Assembly (NCBI RefSeq): GCF_037948395.1 | Contig: NZ_CP149941.1 | Location: forward strand, 55,378-119,377 | Origin: Serratia nevei | Lineage (GTDB): Bacteria; Pseudomonadota; Gammaproteobacteria; Enterobacterales; Enterobacteriaceae | DNA: 64,000 nt | Direction: 5' to 3' | In this document: positions 7,634-15,300 of the stretch, piece by piece | How positions within the stretch are numbered: the stretch's first letter is position 1 | Layout: each line of letters begins with the position of its first letter | The notes under the pieces: model-generated | The model's database searches: none | The model's input: the letters and a program-made list of their open reading frames with translations, nothing else | What the model was told of the DNA's origin: nothing | Program-made: the position numbers and the translations under genes

Positions 7634-7783
7634 ATGATTATTGATGACTATATCGCGGCGATCGGTCGTAAAATTTTAGAGCAATGGCAAGAAAATAAAC
7701 CGGTAATTATTCCAGCTCTTAAAGGTTTTGAGTGGGCACAGCTGCTCCGCTACTTAGAACTAAAACGGGGCTATGCGTGTTGA
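7634..7783 (+). CDS. Small protein (49 aa) paired with the DUF1419-like gene
   Basis: A short frame starts MIIDDYIAAIGRKILEQW and ends at TGA 7781-7783, with AAGGAA 7 bp upstream. A CCTCGGTG...CGCCGGGG hairpin separates it from the preceding gene, as in the other gene pairs of the leading region, and a terminator follows at 7798. Its helical, charged composition is consistent with a real small protein. Function unknown. Confidence 0.6.
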   Translation: MIIDDYIAAIGRKILEQWQENKPVIIPALKGFEWAQLLRYLELKRGYAC

Positions 7784-7797
7784 TTCATGATATGAAC

Positions 7798-7825
7798 TGA
7801 GCCACCCAATTGGGTGGCTTTTTAT
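7798..7825 (+). terminator. Intrinsic terminator
   Basis: GAGCCACCCAATTGGGTGGCTTTTTA: a GCCACCC/GGGTGGC stem with a short AATT loop followed by a T-run. It ends the 7118-7783 unit and insulates CUP-like copy 5. Confidence 0.85.
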
Positions 7826-7829
7826 TCCG

Positions 7830-8230
7830 GCTGTCGCCTTTCAGCGGCGTCGAGCCGCTGAAAGGCGAACAAAACGCTTGCAGCGGGCTAAGCCCGCGCC
7901 GCTTTTGCAGTTTCCATCAAGATGAAAACTGTAAGGCTATCAGGCTCCGCCTGATGTTACGTTTTGGTGTTTCCATTTCCTCTTCGGTGCTTAGCGGCAT
8001 GTCTTTTGCTGTGACAGACCTTGTGCCGGGGCACCTACATCGAAAGGGTTCGCTATCGCCGGCCATCCTTGCCCGTTCGCACTCACTCAACGCAGTTTCG
8101 TTCGCTTGCGCATGCGGCCTGCGGTGTCGCCCCTGCGTTGCAGGTTTATACCCCGTCACGGTCATTGCGTCACAGCACAAGACGCGCCACTCCGGCAAAA
8201 CCGGAATAAATGGCAACACCGAAAACAGAC
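7830..8230 (+). repeat. CUP-like upstream repeat, copy 5 (structure kept, sequence changed)
   Basis: Hairpins occur in the same order as in copy 2 but with different bases: a perfect 15-bp stem 7834-7848/7854-7868 with loop GTCGA (copy 2 loop GTTGA); GCGGGC-TAA-GCCCGC at 7883-7897; CAGTTTCCATC/GATGAAAACTG at 7908-7931; ATCAGGC-TCC-GCCTGAT at 7939-7955. Then TTTTGGTGT, GTGACAGAC, GCCCGTTCGCACTC (8071-8084) and TTCGCTTGCGCATGCGGC follow. It ends before the gene at 8245. Confidence 0.85.
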
Positions 8231-8244
8231 TGAAGGGGATGAAT

Positions 8245-9066
8245 ATGAAACGACTGTATAGTGGATTTCGCCAGGCAAATGTGATCCGTAAAACTCGACC
8301 ATTAACAAATGATGAGTTATTCCGTCACGTACCAAGTGTCTTCTCTGAAGAAAAACATGCATCACGTAGCGAGCGTTATACCTACATACCAACGATTAAT
8401 TTGTTGGATAGACTCCGCGGAGAAGGTTTCCATCCATTTTCTGCTTGCCAAACAAAAGTTCGCGATGATGATAAACGTGGTCACACGCGACACATGCTAA
8501 GGCTTCGTAGAGATGGTTTCGGTCAAAATGATGAAGTTCCTGAGATTATTTTACTCAATAGTCATGATGGGAGTAGCAGCTATCAAATGATTCCGGGCAT
8601 ATTTAGATTTGTTTGTAACAACGGTTTAGTGTGCGGCGACACGTTCGGGGAAGTCCGTGTTCCTCACAAAGGAGATGTTGTTGGACGAGTGATAGATGGT
8701 GCTTATGAAGTGCTAAGTTTATTTGAAAAAGTAACGGGTTCTCGTGATGAAATGAAGGGGGTCTTTCTTGATAAAGATGAACAACATGTTTTTGCTGAAG
8801 CTGCATTAGGTTACAAATATTTTGGAGAACATCAACCAATTACCGCAGAACAGGTTCTGAGTCCGCGACGTTGGCAAGATAAGAAAGATGATTTGTGGAC
8901 GACGTTTCAACGGGTTCAAGAAAACATTATAAAAGGCGAAATACCTGGAATCAGTGCCAACGGAAAACGAAACAGAACTAGGGCAGTAAATAGCATAACT
9001 GGTGATGTAAAGCTCAATAATGCCTTGTGGAAAATGGCTGAAACAATGAAAAATTTGAAATCTTAA
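8245..9066 (+). CDS. DUF932 (YafZ/YfjQ-like) plasmid protein
   Basis: 273 residues from ATG 8245, chosen because AAGGGG (8233-8238) lies 6 bp upstream; the ATG at 8239 is too close, and the frame further upstream is the CUP-like repeat. Motifs of the DUF932/DUF945 plasmid-phage family are present: ERYTYIPTINLLDRLRGEGF, the HMLRLRR block, and the IFRFVCNNGLVCGDTFGEVRVPH block. Function unknown; family members cluster with anti-restriction and leading-region genes. Base composition is AT-richer than the preceding repeat. A DUF5983-like gene follows, a frequent pairing. Confidence 0.82.
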   Translation: MKRLYSGFRQANVIRKTRPLTNDELFRHVPSVFSEEKHASRSERYTYIPTINLLDRLRGEGFHPFSACQTKVRDDDKRGHTRHMLRLRRDGFGQNDEVPEIILLNSHDGSSSYQMIPGIFRFVCNNGLVCGDTFGEVRVPHKGDVVGRVIDGAYEVLSLFEKVTGSRDEMKGVFLDKDEQHVFAEAALGYKYFGEHQPITAEQVLSPRRWQDKKDDLWTTFQRVQENIIKGEIPGISANGKRNRTRAVNSITGDVKLNNALWKMAETMKNLKS

Positions 9067-9078
9067 GGGTAGGATTAT

Positions 9079-9096
9079 GGCGGTGATAGTGCCGCC
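9079..9096 (+). other. Intergenic hairpin before the 9111 gene
   Basis: GGCGG (9079-9083) pairs with CCGCC (9092-9096), loop TGATAGTG. It matches the hairpin at 2576-2595 in design and position between two paired genes. A 16-codon frame (ATG 9077 to TGA) runs through it and could be a leader peptide. Confidence 0.5.
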
Positions 9097-9110
9097 TGAT
9101 ATTAATAAAT

Positions 9111-9416
9111 ATGAAGCGACAAATTGAATTTAAACGATGCCTTGTTTGCAGTACAGATCACTTGACGTATGAAGATAATTTGATTTTAAGTAAAGCGAAA
9201 AGTGAGAACTGGGTTCTTGGTTATGACTACGGATTTGTTATTGATTTATGGAAAAGGCATTATTTTATTTTGCATGCAAAACGATTCGGATTATCTAAAG
9301 ATTTCAGAAAGCTTATTCTTAATCTTATAAAAAAACATGATATAGAAATGATAAAATTCGATTGCGACGCTGATGTATTAGAGGGTGTTAAACTGCATAA
9401 ATCTGATTACTGGTGA
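9111..9416 (+). CDS. DUF5983-like small plasmid protein
   Basis: 101 residues. The N terminus has the CSTDHLTYEDNLIL pattern (family: STxHLTxED), then an aromatic GYDYGFVIDLW strand, and a C-terminal MIKFDCDADVLEGVKLH block matching the family's FDxDAxxxxGLPxxxW end. Function unknown; it often accompanies DUF932 and anti-restriction genes. The Shine-Dalgarno is weak, so translation may be coupled to the upstream gene or leader frame. A strong hairpin follows. Confidence 0.65.
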   Translation: MKRQIEFKRCLVCSTDHLTYEDNLILSKAKSENWVLGYDYGFVIDLWKRHYFILHAKRFGLSKDFRKLILNLIKKHDIEMIKFDCDADVLEGVKLHKSDYW

Positions 9417-9424
9417 CCCGGTTT

Positions 9425-9457
9425 TAGCCGGTATCGGTATCGAACCGATACCGGCTA
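9425..9457. terminator. Perfect 14-bp hairpin between convergent genes
   Basis: TAGCCGGTATCGGT pairs with ACCGATACCGGCTA around ATCGA. It sits between the ends of the + strand leading region and the - strand MobC-like gene. No long T-run follows on either strand, so it may act as a weak bidirectional terminator or a transcript-stabilising stem. Confidence 0.6.
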
Positions 9458-9488
9458 ATCTAACGACATTGTGCTAAATAAAATCAAA

Positions 9489-9803
9489 TCACATTTTTTG
9501 TTGTTCTGTCGTGTTTTTGTCTTTCAACTGACCCTTTTTTTTTCTTCCTGATTTGATGGGAGTTGTGCTTTTTATAATTTCATTTATTGCTCTTTCACTA
9601 ACTACGATTTCACAGCTTTCAAGTGCTGACTTGATATCCTTTGCTGTGTACCCTTTTTGAGTAGCTAGCAATATGATCTGTTCCTTGAGTTCATCCAAAA
9701 CTTCCTTTCCGCTTAACCTCTCTTTGCTCAAGTCTGGCAAGTCTGCCAGTGATACTTTTGCCAACTCAACTTGTTCTTGACTGTATTGGTTCTTCGTAGC
9801 CAT
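9489..9803 (-). CDS. mobC: MobC-like small accessory protein next to oriT
   Basis: 104 residues, basic C terminus (SGRKKKGQLKDK). The segment SGKEVLDELKEQIILLATQKGYTAKDIKSALE (written here in part only as LKEQIILLATQKGYT) resembles the MobC-type proteins encoded divergently from the relaxase genes beside oriT in IncL/M plasmids. It probably binds DNA near oriT and aids relaxosome formation. A 15-bp palindrome GTGTCATCATGACAC (9857-9871) lies upstream and may be its operator. The family call is from memory and position. Confidence 0.55.
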   Translation of the reverse strand: MATKNQYSQEQVELAKVSLADLPDLSKERLSGKEVLDELKEQIILLATQKGYTAKDIKSALESCEIVVSERAINEIIKSTTPIKSGRKKKGQLKDKNTTEQQKM

Positions 9804-9856
9804 TTCTCTTTCCTGTGCTAGTCATCAATCAACTTGTCTATCAATAATATACGTCA

Positions 9857-9871
9857 GTGTCATCATGACAC
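9857..9871. promoter_or_regulatory. Palindromic operator between mobC-like gene and oriT
   Basis: GTGTCATCATGACAC has perfect 7-bp arms. It lies about 55 bp upstream of the MobC-like gene and 85 bp from the predicted nick site. It is probably a binding site for MobC or another relaxosome protein. Confidence 0.5.
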
Positions 9872-9939
9872 AACAGGCAAATTTGTTCTCTCATGGTGTA
9901 ATGACAATCCAGGCAAAGTAGGCCATAATACGTGAATCC

Positions 9940-10075
9940 GGTTTAAAACACGGGACAGGATATGTTTTGTAGCACCGCCTGCACGCAGTCGGCTCTACAA
10001 AACGTCCTGGTCAGGGCAGAGCCCCGACACCCCACGAGACTGTAAACTGACGAGACTGATAGGGATAACATCACC
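9940..10075. other. oriT: oriT with predicted nic site (- strand, between 9956 and 9955)
   Basis: On the - strand the sequence CATATCCTG^TCCCG (9964 to about 9951) fits the IncP/IncI-type nic consensus (ATCCTG^Y). Next to it is a 9-bp inverted repeat GTTTTGTAG (9964-9972)/CTACAAAAC (9995-10003). Then comes an imperfect dyad TCAGGGC-AGA-GCCCCGA (about 10011-10026), like the NikA-binding repeat of R64. It lies directly in front of nikA-nikB. With the nick on the - strand, DNA from 9955 towards 1 enters first and nikAB enters last. Confidence 0.82.
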
Positions 10076-10417
10076 ATGAGTAAAAGCGAGCGCCGGAACA
10101 GAACAGCCCTGCTGCCCAGCATTCGTTGCTTCCCAGAGGAAAAGTCAGTGATCCAGGAAAAGGCGACCGCGGCCGGTTTAAGTATCGGGGCGTACATGCT
10201 TAAGTGTGGCCTCGGTCGCCGAATCGATGCTCGTTGTGACGTTGAGCTCATCAATGAACTACGCCGTTTAGGCGGCCTTCAAAAACACCTTTTCAACGAG
10301 GGGAAGGGGAATGTAAGTGATGCTTTCAGTAAGCAGTATTCGGATGTGCTTATTGCGATAAAGAAAGCCATCATCGCAATCGATATGGACATGACCAATG
10401 AAGGTGATAAGGCATGA
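10076..10417 (+). CDS. nikA: NikA/MobB-like relaxosome accessory protein
   Basis: 113 residues with a basic start (SKSERRNRTALLPSIRCFPEEKSVIQEKATAAGLS in outline) typical of the ribbon-helix-helix NikA/TraJ family. These proteins bind the inverted repeat beside nic and recruit the relaxase. The gene starts immediately after oriT and overlaps the relaxase gene by 4 bp (ATGA), so the two are translated together. The oriT repeats probably also allow autoregulation. Confidence 0.87.
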   Translation: MSKSERRNRTALLPSIRCFPEEKSVIQEKATAAGLSIGAYMLKCGLGRRIDARCDVELINELRRLGGLQKHLFNEGKGNVSDAFSKQYSDVLIAIKKAIIAIDMDMTNEGDKA

Positions 10418-12342
10418 TCCCTATCGTTCCTGAGAAGCGCAGAGATGGGCGTTCCAGCTTCATTCAGTTGGTCAGTTATCTGACGCTGCGCGATGAGGAT
10501 AAGCCTGATTTACCTATCTCTCCTGAGAATCCCTATGTTCGTCCATCGCGTTCAAAAGCTGCAATCTTTGACCGCCTGGTAGGGTATCTTGATCGTAATG
10601 CTGGGGGGGATCAACAGACCCTTTTGGCTATGTTCGCAGACGGTACGCAGCAGGTTAAATCAGGCGAAGTTGTGTGTGAAACGAACTGCTTCAGTCTGGA
10701 AACGGCATCGGCGGAGATGAACGCCGTGGCTATGCAGAACACTCGCTGCGTCGACCCGGTTTATCACTGCATTCTATCGTGGCGTGAAGAGGATACTCCG
10801 ACCGATCAGCAAATTTTCGAGAGTGCACGTTATTGCATTAATCAGCTGGGAATGGCTGATCATCAGTACGTGTTTGCTGTCCACCGGGACACCGATAACG
10901 TCCATTGTCATATCGCGGTTAATCGTATCCATCCCGAGTCCTATCGTGCGGCCAACATGTATAAAGATGTCGACACACTTCACAAAGCCTGTCGTCATCT
11001 TGAGTTGGAGCATGGGTTTACACCAGATAGCGGGGCATGGAAAGTGAATGATCAGCAGCAGGTTGTTCGTAGCCAAAATGACTTCAAATCTATCCCACGT
11101 AAGGCTCGTCAGCTGGAGTATTATGCAGATTCAGAAAGCCTCTTTAGTTATGCCGTAGGTGAATGCCGTCAAGCGATCGGCGACATCATGGCAGATCCTG
11201 AACGCCTATCCTGGCTGAACCTCCATAATGAATTGAATCGTGCAGGTCTTGTGATGAAACAAAAGGGAGAAGGATTAGCCATCTACTCGATTCAGGACTC
11301 GAGCTTGCCACCTATTAAGGCTAGCAGCTTGCACCCTGATCTAACACGTTCCTGCATGGAACCGTATTTGGGCGAGTTCACTTCCACGCTTGATGTTGAT
11401 GCTGTGGCATCTCCTAAGCAGCCAGAATACGTATATGATCCGCGTTTCCACGCACGCGACCTGATGGCACGGGTTGAACGTCGCCAGGCCAGGGCCGAAG
11501 CAAGAGAAGATCTTAAAGCCCGTTATCAGGCGTACAAATTGGCATGGGTTCGACCAAAATTGGATGCTGATGTAATCAAAGCCCGGTATAGAAACTTGTC
11601 CAAACGTTTTGCCTGGCGTAAGGCTAAAGCGCGGGTCGAATTACGCGATCCGCTTCTGCGCAAACTGACGTATCACATTATCGAAGTTGAGCGAATGAAG
11701 GCTATGGCCGCATTGCGATTAGCCATTAAGGAAGAGCGACAGGCGTTCAAAGCTGCTCCAGAAAACCGACGTCTGTCATATAGAGAATGGGTTGAACAAC
11801 AGGCGTTGATGCACGATCAGGCTGCAATTGCTCAGTTGCGTGGATGGTCCTATAGATTGAAACGCTCATCCCTGACTTCGAGTGTTTCTTTGAATGGGAT
11901 CCGTTTCGCGGTCTCGGATGACAGCAAACCATTAGCCATAGACGGTTACCAGACCCGAATCATGCGAGACGGTGTGGTTCAGTATGTTCAGAATGGGGTT
12001 GTTCAATTGCAGGATCGCGGTGAGCGCATTGAGGTTGCCGATCCTCATGTTGAGGATGGACAACACATTATTACCGGGCTGGTGATAGCGCAGAGTAAAT
12101 CGGGTGAGGAGATGGTACTGGAGGGCGATCGTCAATATGTCCAACAATCTTGCGAACTTGTCTCTTGGTTTAATGAAGCGTCAGGAACTTCCCTGCCATT
12201 AACAGAAACCAGTCAAAGAACGCTTGCAGGATATGGAGCATTGCCAACCGAAAATTCCCATGGAACGACTGATGCAAGTGTTAACGAGCGGCATGAACTG
12301 GATGGTTATATCCAGCGGCCAACTGGTCCTCGTCCTCACTAA
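10414..12342 (+). CDS. nikB: MOBP relaxase (NikB/MobA-like)
   Basis: 642 residues. The N-terminal relaxase domain has the candidate catalytic tyrosine near Y22 (SYLTLRD) and the metal-binding histidine triad HRDTDNVHCH at residues 157-166. The remaining two thirds contain a charged helical region (about 350-480) rich in Arg/Lys/Glu. The enzyme nicks oriT, stays bound to the 5' end, and is carried to the recipient through TrbC and the Dot/Icm-like channel. R64 NikB is longer; the present length is nearer to MobA of IncL/M plasmids. A terminator follows. Confidence 0.93.
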   Translation: MIPIVPEKRRDGRSSFIQLVSYLTLRDEDKPDLPISPENPYVRPSRSKAAIFDRLVGYLDRNAGGDQQTLLAMFADGTQQVKSGEVVCETNCFSLETASAEMNAVAMQNTRCVDPVYHCILSWREEDTPTDQQIFESARYCINQLGMADHQYVFAVHRDTDNVHCHIAVNRIHPESYRAANMYKDVDTLHKACRHLELEHGFTPDSGAWKVNDQQQVVRSQNDFKSIPRKARQLEYYADSESLFSYAVGECRQAIGDIMADPERLSWLNLHNELNRAGLVMKQKGEGLAIYSIQDSSLPPIKASSLHPDLTRSCMEPYLGEFTSTLDVDAVASPKQPEYVYDPRFHARDLMARVERRQARAEAREDLKARYQAYKLAWVRPKLDADVIKARYRNLSKRFAWRKAKARVELRDPLLRKLTYHIIEVERMKAMAALRLAIKEERQAFKAAPENRRLSYREWVEQQALMHDQAAIAQLRGWSYRLKRSSLTSSVSLNGIRFAVSDDSKPLAIDGYQTRIMRDGVVQYVQNGVVQLQDRGERIEVADPHVEDGQHIITGLVIAQSKSGEEMVLEGDRQYVQQSCELVSWFNEASGTSLPLTETSQRTLAGYGALPTENSHGTTDASVNERHELDGYIQRPTGPRPH

Positions 12343-12351
12343 TTTTTTGAA

Positions 12352-12393
12352 AAAAAAACCGACTGCAGGCTGATAACCTGAGTCGGCTTTTTA
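12352..12393. terminator. Bidirectional terminator between nikB and the trb side
   Basis: CCGACTGCAGG-CTGATAA-CCTGAGTCGG (about 12360-12387) is a stem with one unpaired bulge, with T-rich sequence after it on the + strand (CTTTTTATT) and A-rich sequence before it (giving a T-run on the - strand). It can end both nikB and the leftward-reading trb operon. Confidence 0.85.
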
Positions 12394-12711
12394 TTAATGT
12401 AGGCGTGAGTATAACGTCTTCAGCATGGGTTGGTAGGCTTGCCAACCCTCGTCATCGTTCCCTTCAAGCTCTGTGAACATATCGATAAGGCGGTGAAAAA
12501 CGCTATCGTGCTTTTCCTCTGTAAGGATATCTGGAGCTGGGAAATGGTTGAGTAGCCTGGCAGCTTCGTCATGCAACGTTTCGATGTGAGTTTGTGATTT
12601 TTTATCTTCTGTATTCTTTAATTTCTTCTCTGCCAGGACAATCAACAGGGTGGCGCATAGTCGAACCATCTCAATGTACCCGCGTTGATAGTCCATGGTG
12701 TCTTCACTCAT
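12394..12711 (-). CDS. Hypothetical protein downstream of nuc (105 aa)
   Basis: Acidic, helical product starting MSEDTMDYQRGYIEM, with one hydrophobic stretch (LCATLLIVLA, about 18-27) too short to be a sure membrane anchor. It is the last gene of the trbA-trbB-trbC-nuc unit; 9 bp separate it from the nuc remnant and its stop abuts the terminator. I do not recognise the family. Confidence 0.6.
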   Translation of the reverse strand: MSEDTMDYQRGYIEMVRLCATLLIVLAEKKLKNTEDKKSQTHIETLHDEAARLLNHFPAPDILTEEKHDSVFHRLIDMFTELEGNDDEGWQAYQPMLKTLYSRLH

Positions 12712-12720
12712 TTTAGTGCC

Positions 12721-13049
12721 TCAATATCCTGGGATTAACGGTTGGCTTTCTTGCCAAAGTCGTTCGAGTTCTTTCTGGTATACGGCGACCAGATTGGGGT
12801 GATTGTGAATGACCAAAACGTTCTCAGCATTATCGCGATCGGCGGCAGTTAGATAGTTATAGCTGCACAGTATTATCATCGACCAACATCGGCTTATTGT
12901 GCATGATGGCGTCTTGGCCATTGCTCGTACAGAGATACCTTTGTTGGTAAGGTAAGTGGCAACGGTATATTTTGCGTTAGCTTCGGCTTCTACCACAATG
13001 CGGAAGTTTACTCCTCGGCGTTTTGCTGCAACAAGCGCTACTATTGCGG
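12721..13049 (-). pseudogene. nuc: Remnant of a Nuc-type phospholipase-D-family nuclease
   Basis: Reading from 13049, residues AAAIVALVAAKRRGVNFRIVVEAEANAKY and, at the end, NYLTAADRDNAENVLVIHNHP match the PLD-family endonuclease Nuc of conjugative plasmids. The N-terminal third is missing: a start ATG-GGT-AAA-TGC at the end of trbC runs straight into TAA. Between the conserved ends the frame is lost. The catalytic HxK part (MHNKPMLVDD) is read only in another frame, and the GS of the HKD motif is gone. At least two indels plus a 5' deletion make it non-functional. Nuc is not essential for transfer in related plasmids. Confidence 0.8.
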
Positions 13050-13063
13050 CAGCTGTTTAGCAT

Positions 13064-15244
13064 TTACCCATATCGCTCCTCGCGATGGTGTTCGGACGTA
13101 GCTAGAGCCTTGGCTATGTCCTTTGACACTCTTATTGGTTTTGGCGCCGTAGGTTGTTGTTTCCAACGTCGCTTGTGTTGCTGCAATGCCTCCCTGGCGG
13201 CTTCAAACAGTAAAATACCTCGTTGTGCTGGCGTATAACTGACGTCTGCCCGGTGATTAAGATCCAGAGATAGCGCCACTGCGCTTTGCAATACAGGGTC
13301 CATCAGGCCGTTGCAGGTTGTTTGAGATGGTGGTGATTCCAGGCGTGTTAGGATGGTTTCGACTTCTTGCACGGACGGCGGCAGCTTTTTCTTGAGCGTG
13401 GGGTTCGCATCCAACAGTTCTGCTTCTGTTGGCATATCGAGGTTCACAAACCGGTTGATACGCATTGGCAGTGCTGAAGTCATCTTATCGTCATCTTGGA
13501 TATAGATGGCATTACTTGGGATCAGCGCGCTTTTGAAAGAGATCATACCTTCGCCAGGGTTCATATCTTTCAAATCACCCAAATCGAGCCGGTCCTTTTC
13601 CCTAATGACGTTACTGCCGGCATCCTCGAAATGTGGCGTGATGAGCCCGCCTTGCTGCTCTACGGCTCCGAGTTCAGAATAGTACCCTTTACCGCCGGTA
13701 ATTCGTGCTAGTTCGAAAGTATCCTTCTCGTCCTGCAACGTCATGAACCACTTTGTCAGTAGGTTGGCGTTTACGGTCATGTACTCGCCCTTGTGCTCGG
13801 CGATGAAACGTTGGATGTCCTGTGCTGATACGATGAGCATATAGCCCAGACTGCGCATCTGGCTTGCCAGATTATCCATTCCAGGACCGAAATAGGCGCC
13901 CAGCTCGTCCATGGCGATCGGGAACGGGAAATTTCCTTTGTATTTTTTGACGATCAACACATCGTTAATCAAGCCCTCAAGCTCAAACCCCAAATCCCTG
14001 GCCATGGTCATGCGTATCGCCGAAATGTAGAGTTTGCCAATATTGGCAGCTTCACCTTTAGATAACTCCAACGCAGGAATGGTGGTGCAGAGGATGCGGT
14101 CGTTATGCAGAACGTCCTCAATATCGACGTCGCCGGCGTCAGTAGAGAAAATATGGCCGTAGAGATCGTTAAACATGGTCAGCATGCGGTTGAATTGCTG
14201 AATGAGATAGCCATGCTGGTCGTAAACGCCTTGTTCCCACTCAGAGGGGCGGCTGATAAGTTCGATTCTAAAGCCTGCCAGCGTGTTGAAGTAGTTTTCC
14301 AGCGGGTTATAAGCCTCCTGATGCCAACCATCCCTTTTGGCTTCCAGATAGAGCTCCGCCAATTTTCTCAGCGGCAGGTATTCCTGAATGACCCGTTGGG
14401 AGATCCGCCGCTTTTCGCGTTTGCACTTGTAGTAAACCGCATAGACCAGCGCGGCTAGCATTGATTTGGCCTTGTCTTGCCAGCCTTGATCGCCGCTGCC
14501 GGCAGGCGGCAACATGGATTCCATCAACTGAATGATTAACGTGGTATTGGCAGTGCCGAACAAATTTATGGTGTTAGAAGGCTGGCGCTTTTTGTCATTC
14601 AGCAGCAGCTGCAGCAGCTTATCGGAACCGCCAGTCATGAAGTTGAGGACGTAGAAATCATCCTCACGCCCAAATCGGCGTGCGAGTGACCACATGGCGA
14701 ATGCCAAGGTATTTTGTCCCTTACCATCAGAATAACAAATCCCCCGGCCCCAACAGATAGCATTGAGGAAGACTGATAACAGCGCTTCCGTTTTCCCGGA
14801 ACCTGTAGTTGCCAATAGCAACATGTGCCTCAGTGCATCATCGAGTGTCAACCACAACTCGCGTGCAAGGGCTTTGCCTCTGGCAAAACCCAGGCACATC
14901 ACACCTGCCGCGCGCTGGTACTTACGGGTTCGCACCACATAACGGAAAAATCCGCCGATGCCGTTCCGATATTTTGGCATTTCACGTTCAGTGGTCAGAT
15001 CCATGCCACCTATATCAGTAGGTAAGCGTAGCGGCATGCGAAATGGCTGATCGCCGAATAGCATTAACTGCAGTAGCGCCGCCGGCGTTGTGAGCAGCAA
15101 TGAGGCCGGAGAGTGTATAGCGAGTCCAATGGCGCCGGCGAGAGAAAGCTGAACGCCTATCGGTGAAAGTAATGCATCTTGAATGATGGTTTGGCCAAGG
15201 GGGCGCCGAACTCGACGGACATCGACTTCTACAGGCTGAGACAT
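13064..15244 (-). CDS. trbC: TrbC: DotL/IcmO-like coupling ATPase (T4CP)
   Basis: 726 residues. Two hydrophobic segments near the N terminus (about 29-65), Walker A ATTGSGKTE at 145-153, Walker B around PIAMDELGAYF (about 440), then a conserved RSLGYMLIVSAQDIQRF block. This VirD4/TraG-family ATPase sits at the inner membrane, takes up the NikB-DNA complex and feeds it into the channel. Length is close to R64 TrbC and Legionella DotL. It follows trbA and trbB in the order known for R64 and IncL/M plasmids. Confidence 0.93.
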   Translation of the reverse strand: MSQPVEVDVRRVRRPLGQTIIQDALLSPIGVQLSLAGAIGLAIHSPASLLLTTPAALLQLMLFGDQPFRMPLRLPTDIGGMDLTTEREMPKYRNGIGGFFRYVVRTRKYQRAAGVMCLGFARGKALARELWLTLDDALRHMLLLATTGSGKTEALLSVFLNAICWGRGICYSDGKGQNTLAFAMWSLARRFGREDDFYVLNFMTGGSDKLLQLLLNDKKRQPSNTINLFGTANTTLIIQLMESMLPPAGSGDQGWQDKAKSMLAALVYAVYYKCKREKRRISQRVIQEYLPLRKLAELYLEAKRDGWHQEAYNPLENYFNTLAGFRIELISRPSEWEQGVYDQHGYLIQQFNRMLTMFNDLYGHIFSTDAGDVDIEDVLHNDRILCTTIPALELSKGEAANIGKLYISAIRMTMARDLGFELEGLINDVLIVKKYKGNFPFPIAMDELGAYFGPGMDNLASQMRSLGYMLIVSAQDIQRFIAEHKGEYMTVNANLLTKWFMTLQDEKDTFELARITGGKGYYSELGAVEQQGGLITPHFEDAGSNVIREKDRLDLGDLKDMNPGEGMISFKSALIPSNAIYIQDDDKMTSALPMRINRFVNLDMPTEAELLDANPTLKKKLPPSVQEVETILTRLESPPSQTTCNGLMDPVLQSAVALSLDLNHRADVSYTPAQRGILLFEAAREALQQHKRRWKQQPTAPKPIRVSKDIAKALATSEHHREERYG

Positions 15245-15300
15245 AGGTGTTCCTGGTGGTCTATCGGTGATGGGGCCCGGAGCTGAGTCCAGGCGAACAA

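Noticed and set aside
7810..8244. Upstream extension of the DUF932 gene by 145 codons
   Set aside because: This stretch is the structured CUP-like repeat; the extension shows no family similarity and the ribosome site supports ATG 8245.
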